Source: Celeribacter ethanolicus (lineage in GTDB: Bacteria > Pseudomonadota > Alphaproteobacteria > Rhodobacterales > Rhodobacteraceae). Taken from it: 64,000 nt of DNA. Positions 1-9,862 of this stretch are shown piece after piece (position 1 is the first letter of the stretch; each line of letters begins with the position of its first letter). The DNA is taken from the NCBI RefSeq assembly GCF_001550095.1, contig NZ_LRUC01000011.1, positions 62,001 to 126,000 on the forward strand. Reading direction: 5' to 3'. A model generated the notes under the pieces. It was given only the letters and a program-made list of their open reading frames with translations. It made no database searches and was not told the origin of the DNA. The translations under genes and the position numbers were made by a program.

Positions 1-106
1 ATTTGCAACAAAGCTCTCACGCAAGCGTGTCAAATCACCGCGAAATGTTTCACTTTATGACAAAGATCGCTACATCAGAGCCCTGACACGACAACGGACC
101 GCCGCC

Positions 107-1195
107 ATGAGCCTTGCCCCGACCCTCTCCGAGATCATCGCCCGCGCCCGCGCGGACATGCGCATGGGGGTGCCGGTGGTGCTCCGCTCCGAGGCAGGTC
201 ATGCGCTCGCCGTCGCCGCCGAAGACCTTTCGACCGAGCGTCTGGGCGATCTGCGCGGCCTTGGCGAGGCCTATCTCGCCATCACCGCCCGGCGCGCCGA
301 AACGCTCTCCGCCCGCGCCTATGATTCCGATCTCGCCCGCCTGATCCTGCCCGCCGACGCCGATGTCGACTGGATCAACGCGGTGGCCGATCCCGCCGAC
401 GATCTCACCCATCCGATGAAAGGCCCGTTCCGCTCTCTGCGCGGCGGCAATGCGATCTGCGCCCGCGCCGCGATTGCGCTGGCGAAATCCGCCCGCCTTC
501 TGCCCTCCGCCGTCATGGTCGATGTGAAAAACGGGTTTGAAATTGCCGCCACCAACGGGCTGACCGTCCTGCCGGTCGAGGCCGCTCTGCCGCTGATGGC
601 CGATCTCGCGCCGCTGCACGATATGATTCACGCCCGCGTGCCTTTGATCGCCTCCGAGAAATCCCGCGTCCATGTGTTCCGCCCCGAGGACGGCGGCGAA
701 GAGCATTACGTCGTCGAGGTCGGTCGCCCGGATCGCAGCAAACCTGTGTTGGCCCGTCTGCATTCCGCCTGTTTCACCGGCGACATCTTCGGCTCGCTGA
801 AATGCGATTGCGGCCCGCAGCTTCACGCCGCGCTCAACCAGATGGGCGAAGAGGGCGAAGGCATTCTGCTCTATCTCAACCAGGAAGGCCGCGGCATCGG
901 CCATGCCAACAAGATGCGCGCCTATTCCTTGCAGGATCAGGGATTCGACACGGTCGAGGCCAATCACCGCCTCGGCTTCGAGGACGACGAGCGCGATTTC
1001 CGCATCGGGGCGGCGATTCTCAAAGAGATGGGGTTCTCTGCCGTGCGGCTCCTGACCAACAACCCGAAAAAAATCGCCCGGATGGAAGATCAGGGCATCA
1101 CCGTCACCGAACGCGTGCCGCTCAAGGTCGGTGAGAATCGCTTCAACGAAGCGTACCTCGCCACCAAGGCGCACAAATCGGGGCATTTGCTGTGA
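107..1195 (+). CDS. ribA: GTP cyclohydrolase II (RibA) with N-terminal extension
   Basis: Catalyses the first step of riboflavin synthesis, opening GTP to 2,5-diamino-6-ribosylamino-pyrimidinone phosphate in the cytosol. The C-terminal ~200 residues carry the family signature: zinc ligands Cys222, Cys233 and Cys235, then the NQEGRGIG loop and the LLTNNPKK motif near the end. Residues 1-150 form an extra N-terminal domain not present in E. coli RibA but common in alphaproteobacterial versions; its function is not evident. The ATG at 107 is the first in-frame start after a short AT-rich leader. The stop overlaps the GTG of the next gene (GTGA), indicating translational coupling. No FMN riboswitch is recognisable in the 106 bases upstream. 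Confidence 0.93.
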   Translation: MSLAPTLSEIIARARADMRMGVPVVLRSEAGHALAVAAEDLSTERLGDLRGLGEAYLAITARRAETLSARAYDSDLARLILPADADVDWINAVADPADDLTHPMKGPFRSLRGGNAICARAAIALAKSARLLPSAVMVDVKNGFEIAATNGLTVLPVEAALPLMADLAPLHDMIHARVPLIASEKSRVHVFRPEDGGEEHYVVEVGRPDRSKPVLARLHSACFTGDIFGSLKCDCGPQLHAALNQMGEEGEGILLYLNQEGRGIGHANKMRAYSLQDQGFDTVEANHRLGFEDDERDFRIGAAILKEMGFSAVRLLTNNPKKIARMEDQGITVTERVPLKVGENRFNEAYLATKAHKSGHLL

Positions 1196-1698
1196 GCAAC
1201 GGCCCGATGTTCAAAGCCACCGACATCGTCGTCACGCGCTGGGGCGCCCGCTTCATGGGTCGCCGCTTTCCCTGCTCCATCGGCAAGGGCGGCATCTCGG
1301 ACACCAAACGCGAAGGCGACGGCGCAAGCCCGCGTGGCAGTCACGCCCTTCCCGCACTCTATTATAGAGCCGACCGCATTCCCGCGCTGAACGGCGACAA
1401 GATTCGCGTCGGCGATCTCTGGTGCGATGCAGGCGATCATCCCGCCTACAACCATCTCGTGCGCGCGCCGTTCAAACCCAGCCACGAAAAAATGCGCCGC
1501 GCGGATCGTCTCTATGATCTGGTCATCATCACCGATTGGAACTGGCCGAATGCCACGCCGGGAAAAGGCTCCGCCATCTTTGTCCACCGCTGGCGCAAAC
1601 CGCGCCACCCGACAGAGGGCTGCGTGGCCTTCCGCGCAGATCATCTGCGCTGGATCGCCGAACGCATCACGCCCGCGACAAGATTGGTCATTCGCTAA
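1192..1698 (+). CDS. L,D-transpeptidase (YkuD-like) family protein
   Basis: A 168-residue protein resembling the stand-alone YkuD-type L,D-transpeptidase catalytic domain, which cross-links or modifies peptidoglycan through a cysteine nucleophile. Visible signs are an HRWRKP stretch followed by PTEGCVAF near residue 130-145, where the histidine and the Gly-Cys pair fit the H...(S/T)xGC active-site pattern. No signal peptide is obvious, which is common in this short subfamily but leaves its location open. Start taken as GTG overlapping the ribA stop (GTGA); an ATG at 1207 is the alternative. It is the last gene of the ribA unit and converges on yggS. Confidence 0.75.
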   Translation: MSNGPMFKATDIVVTRWGARFMGRRFPCSIGKGGISDTKREGDGASPRGSHALPALYYRADRIPALNGDKIRVGDLWCDAGDHPAYNHLVRAPFKPSHEKMRRADRLYDLVIITDWNWPNATPGKGSAIFVHRWRKPRHPTEGCVAFRADHLRWIAERITPATRLVIR

Positions 1699-1712
1699 TC
1701 TAAGCGTTCAGG

Positions 1713-1752
1713 GTCCGACGGAAGTCCGACAAAAGTCCGACGTTTTGCCGAC
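1713..1752 (+). repeat. Four CCGAC units at 11-bp period (array 1)
   Basis: Units GTCCGAC, GTCCGAC, GTCCGAC and TGCCGAC begin at 1713, 1724, 1735 and 1746, exactly 11 bp apart. The array fills the gap between two convergent genes. An array with the same unit and period, in the opposite orientation, lies at 24727-24766 in another convergent gap. The two share the 16-mer TCCGACAAAAGTCCGA. Function unknown; one-helical-turn spacing suggests protein binding on one DNA face. Confidence 0.7.
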
Positions 1753-1763
1753 ACTGAAAATCG

Positions 1764-2417
1764 TCAGGAATAATCCCGCTCGCCAAAGATCGCGGACCCG
1801 ACCCGAACGTGAGTCGCGCCCTGTGCAATCGCGGTTTCGAAATCGCCGGACATGCCCATGGACAGGTCTGCAATCTGATTCCGGTCCGCGATTTTTTTCA
1901 AAAGCGCAAAATGCAGCGACGGCTCTTCTTCGGCGGGCGGAATACACATCAGCCCCTCGATCGACAGCCCTAGATCGCGACACTCTTGTATAAAGGCGTC
2001 CGCCTCGGCGGGTAAAACCCCCGCCTTTTGCGGCTCCTCACCGGTGTTCACCTGAATGAAAAGACGCGGGCAATGGCCCAGTTCTTCGGCGAGGCGGGCA
2101 ATGGTTTTCGCGAGTTTCAGACGATCCACCGTGTGAATCACATCGAACAATTCCATCGCCTGCCGCGCCTTGTTGGTCTGCAACGGTCCGATGAGATGCA
2201 GCTCGACGCCCTCGAAGCGGTCCTTGAATGCGGGCCACTTTCCGGCGGCCTCCTGCACCTTGTTTTCCCCGAAAACCCGCTGGCCTTCTTCAAGCACCGC
2301 CTCGACGCGTTCATTGGGCTGAACCTTGGAAACGGCAATCAAAGTGACGCTTTCCGGCGCACGCCCGACACGTTTTGCCTCGGTTTCGACCCGATACTTG
2401 ATCTCGGCAAGCCCCAT
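1764..2417 (-). CDS. yggS: YggS/PROSC family PLP homeostasis protein
   Basis: A 217-residue fold-type III pyridoxal-phosphate protein that buffers free PLP and balances vitamin B6 and amino-acid pools; it has no established catalytic reaction. The PLP lysine is in the LIAVSKVQP motif about 30 residues in, and the C-terminal GMSGDFETAIAQGATHVRVGSAIFG segment binds the cofactor phosphate. The start at 2417 is preferred over an upstream in-frame ATG (2447) because AAGGAGG lies 5 bases before it (2423-2429). Monocistronic, divergent from the porin gene and convergent with the L,D-transpeptidase gene. Confidence 0.92.
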   Translation of the reverse strand: MGLAEIKYRVETEAKRVGRAPESVTLIAVSKVQPNERVEAVLEEGQRVFGENKVQEAAGKWPAFKDRFEGVELHLIGPLQTNKARQAMELFDVIHTVDRLKLAKTIARLAEELGHCPRLFIQVNTGEEPQKAGVLPAEADAFIQECRDLGLSIEGLMCIPPAEEEPSLHFALLKKIADRNQIADLSMGMSGDFETAIAQGATHVRVGSAIFGERDYS

Positions 2418-2549
2418 ATCTGCCTCCTTGGACGATACAACCCACATTCCTTGGATTTCTTATGCCGCGGAGCGTAGCTCATGCAACAGGTGTGTGGCTA
2501 AGTTGCATCATTTTTCAGAGAGCTATGCCCACCGCCTCTCGTTTTCTTG

Positions 2550-2580
2550 ACCCAAAGCACGGTTCAGCGCATTTCTCTGG
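2550..2580 (+). promoter_or_regulatory. Candidate porin promoter
   Basis: TTGACC (about 2550-2555) and CATTTC are separated by about 17 bases upstream of the porin start, in the 217-base divergent gap with yggS. The match to sigma-70 is moderate and was found by eye. Confidence 0.35.
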
Positions 2581-2634
2581 CCATGTGTCGGGTAAGCCGG
2601 CATGCCTGATATTCAAAATTCCACGAGGGAAAAA

Positions 2635-3828
2635 ATGAAAAATATCCTTCTTTCTTCCGCAGCGATCGCCCTGCTTGCTGGCGCCGCTTCCGCTGAAGTG
2701 ACCTGGTCCGGTGACGCAGAAATCGGCTACAACGACGACTACGAAGACGGCTTCTACTGGGATGCCGGCCTCTACATCAACATGTCGCAAGAGCTCAACA
2801 ACGGCTGGACTGCGTCCGCCTCGCTCGACATCGACCTCGAAGACAGCTCGCAAGGCTCCACCTTCAAGCTTGGCGATGTGGACTCCTCTGACTGGGTCGT
2901 GTCCATCTCCAACGACATGTTCGGCCTGTCCTTCGGCGACGTCGACACCGCTTACGCGTCCTTCAAAGGCGTGTCCGCTCTGTACGACAACGATTTCTTC
3001 GCTCCGATGGACGAAGCCGCTGATCTTCAAGACTTCATCGACGAACAAGTCGACAACGGCACGCTCCCTGCCCTGGGCGTTCCCAGCGTTGATGGCGGCC
3101 TCCTGCTGACTGCGGAATATGGCAACTACTCCGCTGCTGCATCCGTTGTGTCTGTGGACGGCGACACTGATGAAACCGGCCAAATCGCCTTGGCTGCCGA
3201 TTTCGGCATGTTCACTGCTGGCCTGTTCTACGCTGAAAACGTGATTTTCTATGGCCTCCCTTACGATGACACCATCGTTGATGGCATCGACGACATGACC
3301 GTTCTGAGCCTCGGCGCTTCCTTCGGTGGCGCGGACTTCACCGCCTCCGTGATGGATTTCGCAGGTGAAACCGGCTATGGCCTTGAAGTTGCTTACCCGG
3401 TTGGCCCGGTGACCCTCGGCGCTTACTACGCCTCCTATGACATGCCGTTCTACGGCTCTGAAGAAGCTTACGGTGTTTCCGTCGATTACTCCGACGGCCC
3501 GCTCACCGTGGCTGCTTACTTCGAAGAGGACTTCGTTGGCGCTCAAGAATACGCCATTGAAGGTCAATACGACTTCGGCATGGGCCTGGTTGTGACCGCC
3601 GGTTACATCGACGGTGACGACGATGGCACCCTTGGCGCCCTCGACGGCGACGACGATTATGCAACCTACATCGTTGCTGAATACGACCTCGGCGGCGGCG
3701 CATCCTTCCTCGCTTCCTACGCAGATGCGAACTCGGTTGCTGCTGAATCCACCGACGACATCGACACCGGCATCGGCGGCTACGAGCTGTACTCCGGCGC
3801 CACCGTGTCCCTGTCCTTCTCCTTCTAA
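2635..3828 (+). CDS. Outer-membrane general porin
   Basis: A 397-residue secreted beta-barrel protein. The N-terminal signal peptide ends at AGAASA before EVTWSGDAEIGYN, the usual opening strand of Rhodobacter-type trimeric porins. The mature protein is acidic and rich in Gly, Asp, Tyr and alternating hydrophobic residues, and ends in SLSFSF, the terminal-phenylalanine signal recognised by the BAM complex. The start at 2635 follows GAGGGA at a good distance, whereas an in-frame ATG at 2602 lacks this and would bury the signal peptide. Codon use is strongly biased, consistent with high expression. A strong terminator follows, so it is probably monocistronic. Confidence 0.9.
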   Translation: MKNILLSSAAIALLAGAASAEVTWSGDAEIGYNDDYEDGFYWDAGLYINMSQELNNGWTASASLDIDLEDSSQGSTFKLGDVDSSDWVVSISNDMFGLSFGDVDTAYASFKGVSALYDNDFFAPMDEAADLQDFIDEQVDNGTLPALGVPSVDGGLLLTAEYGNYSAAASVVSVDGDTDETGQIALAADFGMFTAGLFYAENVIFYGLPYDDTIVDGIDDMTVLSLGASFGGADFTASVMDFAGETGYGLEVAYPVGPVTLGAYYASYDMPFYGSEEAYGVSVDYSDGPLTVAAYFEEDFVGAQEYAIEGQYDFGMGLVVTAGYIDGDDDGTLGALDGDDDYATYIVAEYDLGGGASFLASYADANSVAAESTDDIDTGIGGYELYSGATVSLSFSF

Positions 3829-3857
3829 TTCCTGGAAGTTCAGAAGAACAAAAGATT

Positions 3858-3888
3858 GGGCCGTCCTTCGGGGCGGCCCTTTTCTTTT
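3858..3888 (+). terminator. Rho-independent terminator after the porin gene
   Basis: A 9-bp GC-rich stem with one G-U pair (3858-3866 with 3871-3879) closes a UUCG tetraloop and is followed by an interrupted T tract. It lies 30 bases after the porin stop. Confidence 0.88.
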
Positions 3889-3973
3889 CCCTCCCACTTC
3901 CCTGCACTTGGGGCCTTGTCCCTTGGCGCGGCGGGCGATACGGTTGCCGCGATGTCTTGAGAGGGAGCGCCTG

Positions 3974-4543
3974 ATGTTTCGCCCAACCCATGTACTGGCC
4001 GCCTCAGTGGCCGCGATGCTGACGCTTTCGGGCTGTGGCGCATTCGATTCCGTCGGTTCTGTCGGCGACAGTTTCGGCTCCCTGCCGTTTTCCGGCGGCA
4101 AGAAAGAGACCGTGGTCACCACGGACGGCGCCACGCAGACCGTCGACACGAAATCCACCGGTCAGGTCGTCGAGATCCCGAACGGCGAGACCATCGTGAT
4201 CGAGAGCCCGAAACGGCGCACGATTTTCGGCGGCGGACGCGGGTCGGTCTCCGATAGTGTTCAGGTCAACAAATACATCTGGAACGCAGCGCTCGACGTG
4301 CTCTCCTTCCTGCCTGTGCAGGAGGCCGATCCTTTTACCGGCGTGATCATCACCGGCTACGGCACGCCGCCGGGTGGCGGACGCGCCTATCGCGCGGTGA
4401 TCCACGTGACGGACCCGGCGCTGGATGCCCGGACGTTGAACGTGTCGCTCTATACCAAGGGCGGGGCTGTCAGCCAGGACACCATTCAGGCCGTCGAGGA
4501 CGCAATCCTCACCCGCGCACGCCAGTTGCGCACCGGCAAGTGA
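3974..4543 (+). CDS. DUF3576 family lipoprotein
   Basis: A 189-residue predicted outer-envelope lipoprotein. A short signal sequence ends in the lipobox LSGC (Cys about residue 21). The C-terminal half (VNKYIWNAALDVLSFLPVQEADPFTG, then the ITGYGTPPGGGRAYR stretch) matches the alphaproteobacterial DUF3576 family, whose role is not known to me. The ATG at 3974 follows GAGGGAG; the frame is open for another 360 bases upstream, but that part overlaps the porin gene and terminator and has no protein-like composition. It precedes leuS, separated by a hairpin. Confidence 0.82.
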   Translation: MFRPTHVLAASVAAMLTLSGCGAFDSVGSVGDSFGSLPFSGGKKETVVTTDGATQTVDTKSTGQVVEIPNGETIVIESPKRRTIFGGGRGSVSDSVQVNKYIWNAALDVLSFLPVQEADPFTGVIITGYGTPPGGGRAYRAVIHVTDPALDARTLNVSLYTKGGAVSQDTIQAVEDAILTRARQLRTGK

Positions 4544-4594
4544 CGCCGGGATAAACAAGCCCTCTGGACCCCGGAGAGCCAAGGATTTATGACC

Positions 4595-4618
4595 ACGCCG
4601 GGCCTATCTGCCCGGCGT
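4595..4618 (+). terminator. Hairpin between the DUF3576 gene and leuS
   Basis: A perfect 9-bp inverted repeat, ACGCCGGGC and GCCCGGCGT, with a 6-base loop is followed only by TTTG. It may be a weak terminator or a leader structure of leuS, since it ends 24 bases before the leuS start. Confidence 0.6.
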
Positions 4619-4642
4619 TTGTCTGAGACGAAGGATGTGAAC

Positions 4643-7303
4643 ATGAGCCGCTACGCGCCCAGCGAGATCGAACCGAAATGGCAGTCTGCCTGGAATGAGG
4701 CGGATGTGTTCCTCGCCAAGCGCGACGAAAGCAAGCCGAAGTATTACGTGCTTGAGATGTTCCCCTATCCGTCGGGCCGCATCCATATCGGTCACGTGCG
4801 CAACTACACGATGGGCGATGTGGTGGCGCGCTACAAATCCTCAACCGGCTTCAACGTGTTGCACCCGATGGGATTTGACGCCTTTGGCATGCCGGCGGAA
4901 AACGCCGCGATGGCCTCTGGCGGGCACCCAAAGACCTGGACCTACAACAACATCGACACGATGGTCGATCAGATGAAGCCGCTGGGCCTCTCGATCGACT
5001 GGACCCGGATGTTTGCCACCTGCGACCCGGAATATTACGGACAACAGCAGTCGATGTTCCTCGACATGCTGGAAAAAGGTCTGGTCTATCGCAAGAACGC
5101 CACCGTGAACTGGGACCCGGTCGATATGACGGTTCTGGCCAACGAACAGGTGATCGACGGCTGCGGCTGGCGCTCCGGCGCGCCGGTCGAGCGCAAGGAA
5201 CTCACCCAGTGGTTCTTTAAAATCTCCGACTATTCCGAAGATCTTCTGCAAGCCATCGACCATCTGGACAACTGGCCGGACAAGGTCAAAACGATGCAGA
5301 AGAACTGGATCGGCAAATCGCGCGGCCTTCAGTTTGCTTTCTCCATCGTAGACGCCCCCGCGCATCACGACCGGATCGAGGTCTACACCACCCGCCCCGA
5401 CACGCTGATGGGCGCGTCTTTCGTGGGCATCTCCGCCGATCATCCGCTGGCCAAGGAACTGGCCGCCGAGAACCCGGAAATCGCTGCCTTCTGTGAGGAA
5501 TGCCGCAAAGGTGGCACCACGGAAGAAGCGATTGAGAAGGCCGAAAAACTGGGCCTCAACACCGGTCTGACCGTGCGCCATCCGTTCGACACGTCGTGGG
5601 AGCTGCCGGTCTATATTGCCAACTTCATCCTGATGGATTATGGCACCGGCGCGATTTTCGGCTGCCCGGCGCATGACCAGCGCGACTTTGATTTCGCGAC
5701 GAAATATGGCCTTCCGATCAACTATGTGTTTGCACCGGTTGAGGGCGAGTTGAACGAGGCCGAAGCCTTTGTTCCGACGAAATCCGAAAGCGTGAAATAC
5801 ATTCGCGGCTTTGCCGGTGAAGAGGTTCAGACTGGCGACGAGGGTGTGAACAGTGCCGTCGATTTCTGCGAAGCGAACGGTGTCGGCCATGGCGTGACCA
5901 AATTCCGCCTGCGCGATTGGGGTCTGTCCCGTCAGCGCTATTGGGGCTGTCCGATCCCGGTGGTGCACTGCGAAAGCTGCGGCGTGGTGCCGGAAAAGAA
6001 AGAGAACCTGCCGATCGAGCTGCCCTTCGATGAGGATGGCAAAGCGATTGATTTCTCGATCCCCGGCAACCCGCTCGACCGTCACCCGTCCTGGCGCAAC
6101 ACGACCTGTCCGAAATGCGGCGGCGCGGCGCTCCGCGAGACCGACACGATGGACACCTTTGTCGACAGCTCTTGGTACTACGCGCGTTTCACCGCACCGC
6201 ATGCCACGACCCCGACCGTGAAAGAAGACGCCGAGTATTGGATGAACGTCGACCAATATATCGGCGGCATCGAACACGCGATTCTGCACCTTCTCTATTC
6301 CCGTTTCTTCGCCCGTGCGATGAATGAAACCGGCCACCTGCCGGACAGCGCGCGCGAACCGTTCGATGCGCTCTTCACGCAGGGCATGGTGACTCACGCG
6401 ATCTACAGAACCATTAGCGAAGAGGGGCGCCCCGTTTATCACTATCCAGAAGAGGTCGAAACTTACTCCTTGGAAGGGAAGCAATTTGCGCTCCTAAAAT
6501 CCGAAGTCTCCGCTTTGGAAAATAATCCCCTCGTTGATACAAATGACGCTGCGCAGATGCACATGAGACATGTCGGGCTCCCGCTTGATAAACGGGTTGA
6601 AATAATTCCCTCCGCCAAGATGTCAAAATCCAAAAACAATGTGGTGGACCCGGTCGAGATCATCAAACAATTCGGCGCCGACACCGCGCGCTGGTTCGTG
6701 CTCTCCGATTCTCCGCCGGAGCGCGACGTGGAATGGACCGCCTCGGGCGCCGAAGCCGCCAGCAAACACCTAGGACGCGTCTGGCGCCTGGCCGCCGAAC
6801 TCGATGCCACGCCGGAGCAAGGCACGGGCGACGAGGAGCTTTTGCGCGCCACGCACAAGGCGATGTTCGAGGTCACTCAGGGCATCGAAAGCTTTGGTTT
6901 CAACGCCTCGATCGCCAAGCTCTATGGCTTCACCAACACAATCTCCAAGTCTCAGGCCGGTCGCGAGGCGAAACGCTTTGCGCTCAAGACCATGGCTCAG
7001 CTCATGTCCCCCATGACGCCGCACCTTGCGGAAGACATGTGGTCCATGCTCGGCGGAGAGGGCCTGATTGCAAAGGCCGCTTGGCCAGTGCCGGACGAGG
7101 CGATGCTGGTCGAGGATACGGTGACGCTGCCGATCCAGATCAACGGCAAACGCCGCGACGAAATCTCGGTTCCCAAGGATATGCCGAAGGAAGAGGTTGA
7201 AAAGCTGGTGCTGGAAAACGATGCTGTGAAAAAGGCGCTCGATGGCGGGTCGCCGAAGAAACTCATCGTCGTACCGGGCCGCATCGTCAATGTCGTCATT
7301 TGA
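4643..7303 (+). CDS. leuS: Leucyl-tRNA synthetase
   Basis: Class I synthetase of 886 residues that charges tRNA-Leu and edits mischarged products. HIGH occurs as HIGH at 48-51 in [11 protein letters not shown], and the KMSKS loop is at 659-663. The CP1 editing insertion and the C-terminal anticodon-binding domain are present. The start at 4643 follows AAGGA at 7 bases; an upstream in-frame ATG at 4589 would place a strong hairpin inside the gene. Bases about 6405-6640, encoding residues ~588-666 up to and including KMSKS, have unusually low GC and AT-ending codons and encode extra sequence between PEEV and [12 protein letters not shown]. Its stop overlaps the lptE start. Confidence 0.96.
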   Translation: MSRYAPSEIEPKWQSAWNEADVFLAKRDESKPKYYVLEMFPYPSGRIHIGHVRNYTMGDVVARYKSSTGFNVLHPMGFDAFGMPAENAAMASGGHPKTWTYNNIDTMVDQMKPLGLSIDWTRMFATCDPEYYGQQQSMFLDMLEKGLVYRKNATVNWDPVDMTVLANEQVIDGCGWRSGAPVERKELTQWFFKISDYSEDLLQAIDHLDNWPDKVKTMQKNWIGKSRGLQFAFSIVDAPAHHDRIEVYTTRPDTLMGASFVGISADHPLAKELAAENPEIAAFCEECRKGGTTEEAIEKAEKLGLNTGLTVRHPFDTSWELPVYIANFILMDYGTGAIFGCPAHDQRDFDFATKYGLPINYVFAPVEGELNEAEAFVPTKSESVKYIRGFAGEEVQTGDEGVNSAVDFCEANGVGHGVTKFRLRDWGLSRQRYWGCPIPVVHCESCGVVPEKKENLPIELPFDEDGKAIDFSIPGNPLDRHPSWRNTTCPKCGGAALRETDTMDTFVDSSWYYARFTAPHATTPTVKEDAEYWMNVDQYIGGIEHAILHLLYSRFFARAMNETGHLPDSAREPFDALFTQGMVTHAIYRTISEEGRPVYHYPEEVETYSLEGKQFALLKSEVSALENNPLVDTNDAAQMHMRHVGLPLDKRVEIIPSAKMSKSKNNVVDPVEIIKQFGADTARWFVLSDSPPERDVEWTASGAEAASKHLGRVWRLAAELDATPEQGTGDEELLRATHKAMFEVTQGIESFGFNASIAKLYGFTNTISKSQAGREAKRFALKTMAQLMSPMTPHLAEDMWSMLGGEGLIAKAAWPVPDEAMLVEDTVTLPIQINGKRRDEISVPKDMPKEEVEKLVLENDAVKKALDGGSPKKLIVVPGRIVNVVI

Positions 7304-7781
7304 TCGCAGAACCTTCCTGATCTCGCTCGCAGCCCTCACGGGCTGCGGCTTTTCCCCGGCTTACGGGCCGGGAGGCGCCGGGGCTCTGCTCCGTGGCAAG
7401 GTCGATATCGACGCGCCGTGGGATCGCGAAAGCTACAACCTGAACAAACGACTGACCGAGCAATTCGGCCCCTCTGAGACGCCGCTTTACCGGCTCACCT
7501 ATAAGATCTCGACCTCCGAGTCGCAGGTTGGCATCACCCGTGATCAGGAAATTCTGCGGTATCATGTTGAGGGGCAGGTCAACTATACGCTTCTCAACAT
7601 CGCAACCGGCCAGCCCCTCATTGCGCGCTACGTGTCCAGCTTCACCAGCTATTCCGCCACCGGCTCGTCGGTCGACACGCTGACCGCGTCGCGCGACGCC
7701 TATGCCCGGCTCATGGTGCTCCTCGCCGATCAGATGGTCAGTCAGATCATCACCCTTGCAACGCCCACTCCCGCCGAATGA
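7290..7781 (+). CDS. lptE: LPS-assembly lipoprotein LptE
   Basis: A 163-residue outer-membrane lipoprotein that plugs the LptD barrel during lipopolysaccharide export. The lipobox is LTGC in [17 protein letters not shown], and the Gly-Phe-Pro-Ala-Tyr sequence after the cysteine is typical of alphaproteobacterial LptE. The start chosen at 7290 lies inside the end of leuS (14-base overlap) and places the signal peptide at the N terminus. leuS-lptE-holA is a common order in this group and implies one transcript. Confidence 0.88.
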   Translation: MSSFDRRTFLISLAALTGCGFSPAYGPGGAGALLRGKVDIDAPWDRESYNLNKRLTEQFGPSETPLYRLTYKISTSESQVGITRDQEILRYHVEGQVNYTLLNIATGQPLIARYVSSFTSYSATGSSVDTLTASRDAYARLMVLLADQMVSQIITLATPTPAE

Positions 7782-8803
7782 AACTCGCCGCCCGAGACGC
7801 CCTGTCCTATTTCGCCAAACCCGATCCGGGCAAGGCCGGGGTCCTGCTTTACGGTCCCGACGCCATGCGCATCGCGCTCCGGCGTCAGGAGGTGATCGAG
7901 GGGCTGATCGGCAAACAGGGCGAAGAAGAAATGCGACTGACCCGGATCGCGGGCGGAGAGCTGCGCAAGGACAAGACTCTTCTGCTCGATGCCATCAAGG
8001 AACAGGGGTTCTTTCCCGGTCCCCGCGTTGCCTTTGTCGAAGACGCCACCGATCAGGTGAGCGACACGGTGAAGGACGCACTGTTCGACTGGCGCGAAGG
8101 CGATGCACAGATCGTCGTCACCGCCGGTCAGCTCAAGGCCACCTCGAAACTGCGCAAGCTGTTCGAAGGCCACCCAAGCGCCTACGCCATCGCGATCTAT
8201 GCCGATCCGCCTTCGCGTGCGGAGATCGAGACGACGCTCGGCAAGGCCGGGGTTGGCAATATTACGCGTGAGGCGATGACCGACATCGAAGCCCTCGCCC
8301 GCACGCTCGATCCCGGCGATTTTCGCCAGACACTCGACAAGCTCGCGCTCTACAAGATCGGCGACCAAAGCCCGGTCAGCAGCGAGGACGTCCAGAACTG
8401 CGCCCCCGCCACCACCGAGGCCGAGGTGGACGATGTGCTGAACGTGGTGGCCGAAGGGCGGGCGAACGAGCTTGGCCCGCTGATGGTCAAGATCGCGGGC
8501 CAGGGGATCGACCCGGTGGCGCTGTCGATCTTTACTATGCGGCATTTCCGCAGTCTCCATGCCGCCGCCTCGCATCCGAATGGGGCCTCCGCCGGTATCG
8601 CCGCAGCCCGTCCGCCGATCTTCGGGCCGCGGCGCGACCGGATGACCCGGCAGGCATCGAACTGGGGCATGTACAAACTCGAAACCGCACTCGGCATTCT
8701 GACCGACACGGACCTGACCCTGCGTTCGGCCTCGCGCGCTCCAACCATGGCGGTGATGGAGCGGGCGCTCATTCGGCTTGCCATGTTGGCGCAACGGCGC
8801 TGA
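7778..8803 (+). CDS. holA: DNA polymerase III subunit delta
   Basis: A 341-residue clamp-loader subunit that opens the beta sliding clamp. The N terminus has the degenerate AAA+ start (GVLLYGPDAMRIALRRQEV) seen in HolA, with TRIAGGEL and a FFPGPRVAFVEDA segment, and the C-terminal collar region continues to AMLAQRR. The length is normal for the family. It overlaps lptE by 4 bases (ATGA), so it is translationally coupled. Confidence 0.92.
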   Translation: MKLAARDALSYFAKPDPGKAGVLLYGPDAMRIALRRQEVIEGLIGKQGEEEMRLTRIAGGELRKDKTLLLDAIKEQGFFPGPRVAFVEDATDQVSDTVKDALFDWREGDAQIVVTAGQLKATSKLRKLFEGHPSAYAIAIYADPPSRAEIETTLGKAGVGNITREAMTDIEALARTLDPGDFRQTLDKLALYKIGDQSPVSSEDVQNCAPATTEAEVDDVLNVVAEGRANELGPLMVKIAGQGIDPVALSIFTMRHFRSLHAAASHPNGASAGIAAARPPIFGPRRDRMTRQASNWGMYKLETALGILTDTDLTLRSASRAPTMAVMERALIRLAMLAQRR

Positions 8804-8863
8804 GCGCAAACGCAGTTTGAACGGCGGCAAAAACATCCCAGATTGGAACAAAAGGAGCCGCAC

Positions 8864-9862
8864 ATGATCCCGTATTCCCTTCTCGATCTTTCCCCCGTCC
8901 CCGAAGGCGTTTCCACCGCACAGGCGCTGAAGAACTCCGTCGATCTGGCGCAACATGCCGAGGACTGGGGGTATAACCGCTACTGGCTGGCCGAGCATCA
9001 CAACATGCCGGGGATCGCTTCGGCAGCGACCGCCGTGGTGATCGGGCATATCGGGGCGCATACGACACGGATGCGGATCGGTGCGGGCGGGATCATGTTG
9101 CCGAACCACGCGCCTTTGCAGGTGGCCGAAGCCTTCGGCACCCTGCGCGAGCTTTACGGAGATCGGATCGACCTCGGCGTCGGGCGCGCACCAGGGACAG
9201 ATATGCCGACAGCCCGCGCGCTCAGGCGCAATCTCACGCCCGGCCACGCCAATGGCGAAACCTTCCCGCAGGACGTGCAGGAACTCATGGCCTATTTCGG
9301 CGACATGCCCGAGGACGCCCCCGTGCGCGCCTTTCCCGGCACGGGCACCCATGTGCCGGTCTGGATGCTGGGCTCCTCGACCTATGGTGCGGAACTGGCG
9401 GCACTTCTGGGCCTGCCCTATGCGTTTGCCTCGCATTTCGCACCTGCCGCACTGGATCAGGCGGTCAAGATCTATCGCGATCTCTTCCGCCCCTCCGAAT
9501 ATCTCGACAAGCCCTATTTTATGCTCGCCACCAATGTGTTTGCCGCAGAAACCGTCGAGGAAGCGGTCTATCTGCGCTCGTCCATGATGCAGACCTTCGC
9601 CAATCTGCGCATGGGCAGACCCGGCAAACTGCCGCGCCCGGTAGAGGATATTGCCTCCGTCGTGCCCGCCCGGTTCCTGCCCTCGCTCGATGCGATTTTT
9701 GCGGTTTCCGCCACCGGCACGAAGGAAATGGTCAAAGACAAGATCGGCGCGCTGATCGACCGCTATCGGCCGGAGGAAGTGATCTTCGCCGCCAATATCC
9801 ATGACCACGACAAACGGCTCCGATCCTTCGAGATCGCTTCCGAGGTCATGACAGGCGTGTAA
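8864..9862 (+). CDS. Luciferase-like (LLM class) flavin-dependent oxidoreductase
   Basis: A 332-residue bacterial-luciferase-fold protein that would use reduced flavin from a partner reductase; the substrate is unknown. Typical segments are [12 protein letters not shown] at the start, [34 protein letters not shown]-like residues around 75-100, and GRAPGTD. The start follows AAAGGAG at 7 bases. The gene resembles the widespread uncharacterised YhbW-type subfamily. Its 3' end overlaps the convergent flavoprotein gene by 17 bases. Confidence 0.88.
   Translation: MIPYSLLDLSPVPEGVSTAQALKNSVDLAQHAEDWGYNRYWLAEHHNMPGIASAATAVVIGHIGAHTTRMRIGAGGIMLPNHAPLQVAEAFGTLRELYGDRIDLGVGRAPGTDMPTARALRRNLTPGHANGETFPQDVQELMAYFGDMPEDAPVRAFPGTGTHVPVWMLGSSTYGAELAALLGLPYAFASHFAPAALDQAVKIYRDLFRPSEYLDKPYFMLATNVFAAETVEEAVYLRSSMMQTFANLRMGRPGKLPRPVEDIASVVPARFLPSLDAIFAVSATGTKEMVKDKIGALIDRYRPEEVIFAANIHDHDKRLRSFEIASEVMTGV

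Noticed and set aside
1-106. FMN riboswitch upstream of ribA
   Set aside because: The visible leader is short and shows none of the conserved riboflavin-element boxes; it could only be tested with sequence to the left.
2602-2634. Alternative porin start at 2602
   Set aside because: The signal peptide begins at 2635 behind GAGGGA; the extra residues are polar and would disrupt export.
2515-4158. Long minus-strand open frame (547 codons) covering the porin gene
   Set aside because: It is antisense to a clear porin with signal peptide, ribosome-binding site and terminator; long antisense frames are expected in GC-rich DNA with strong codon bias.
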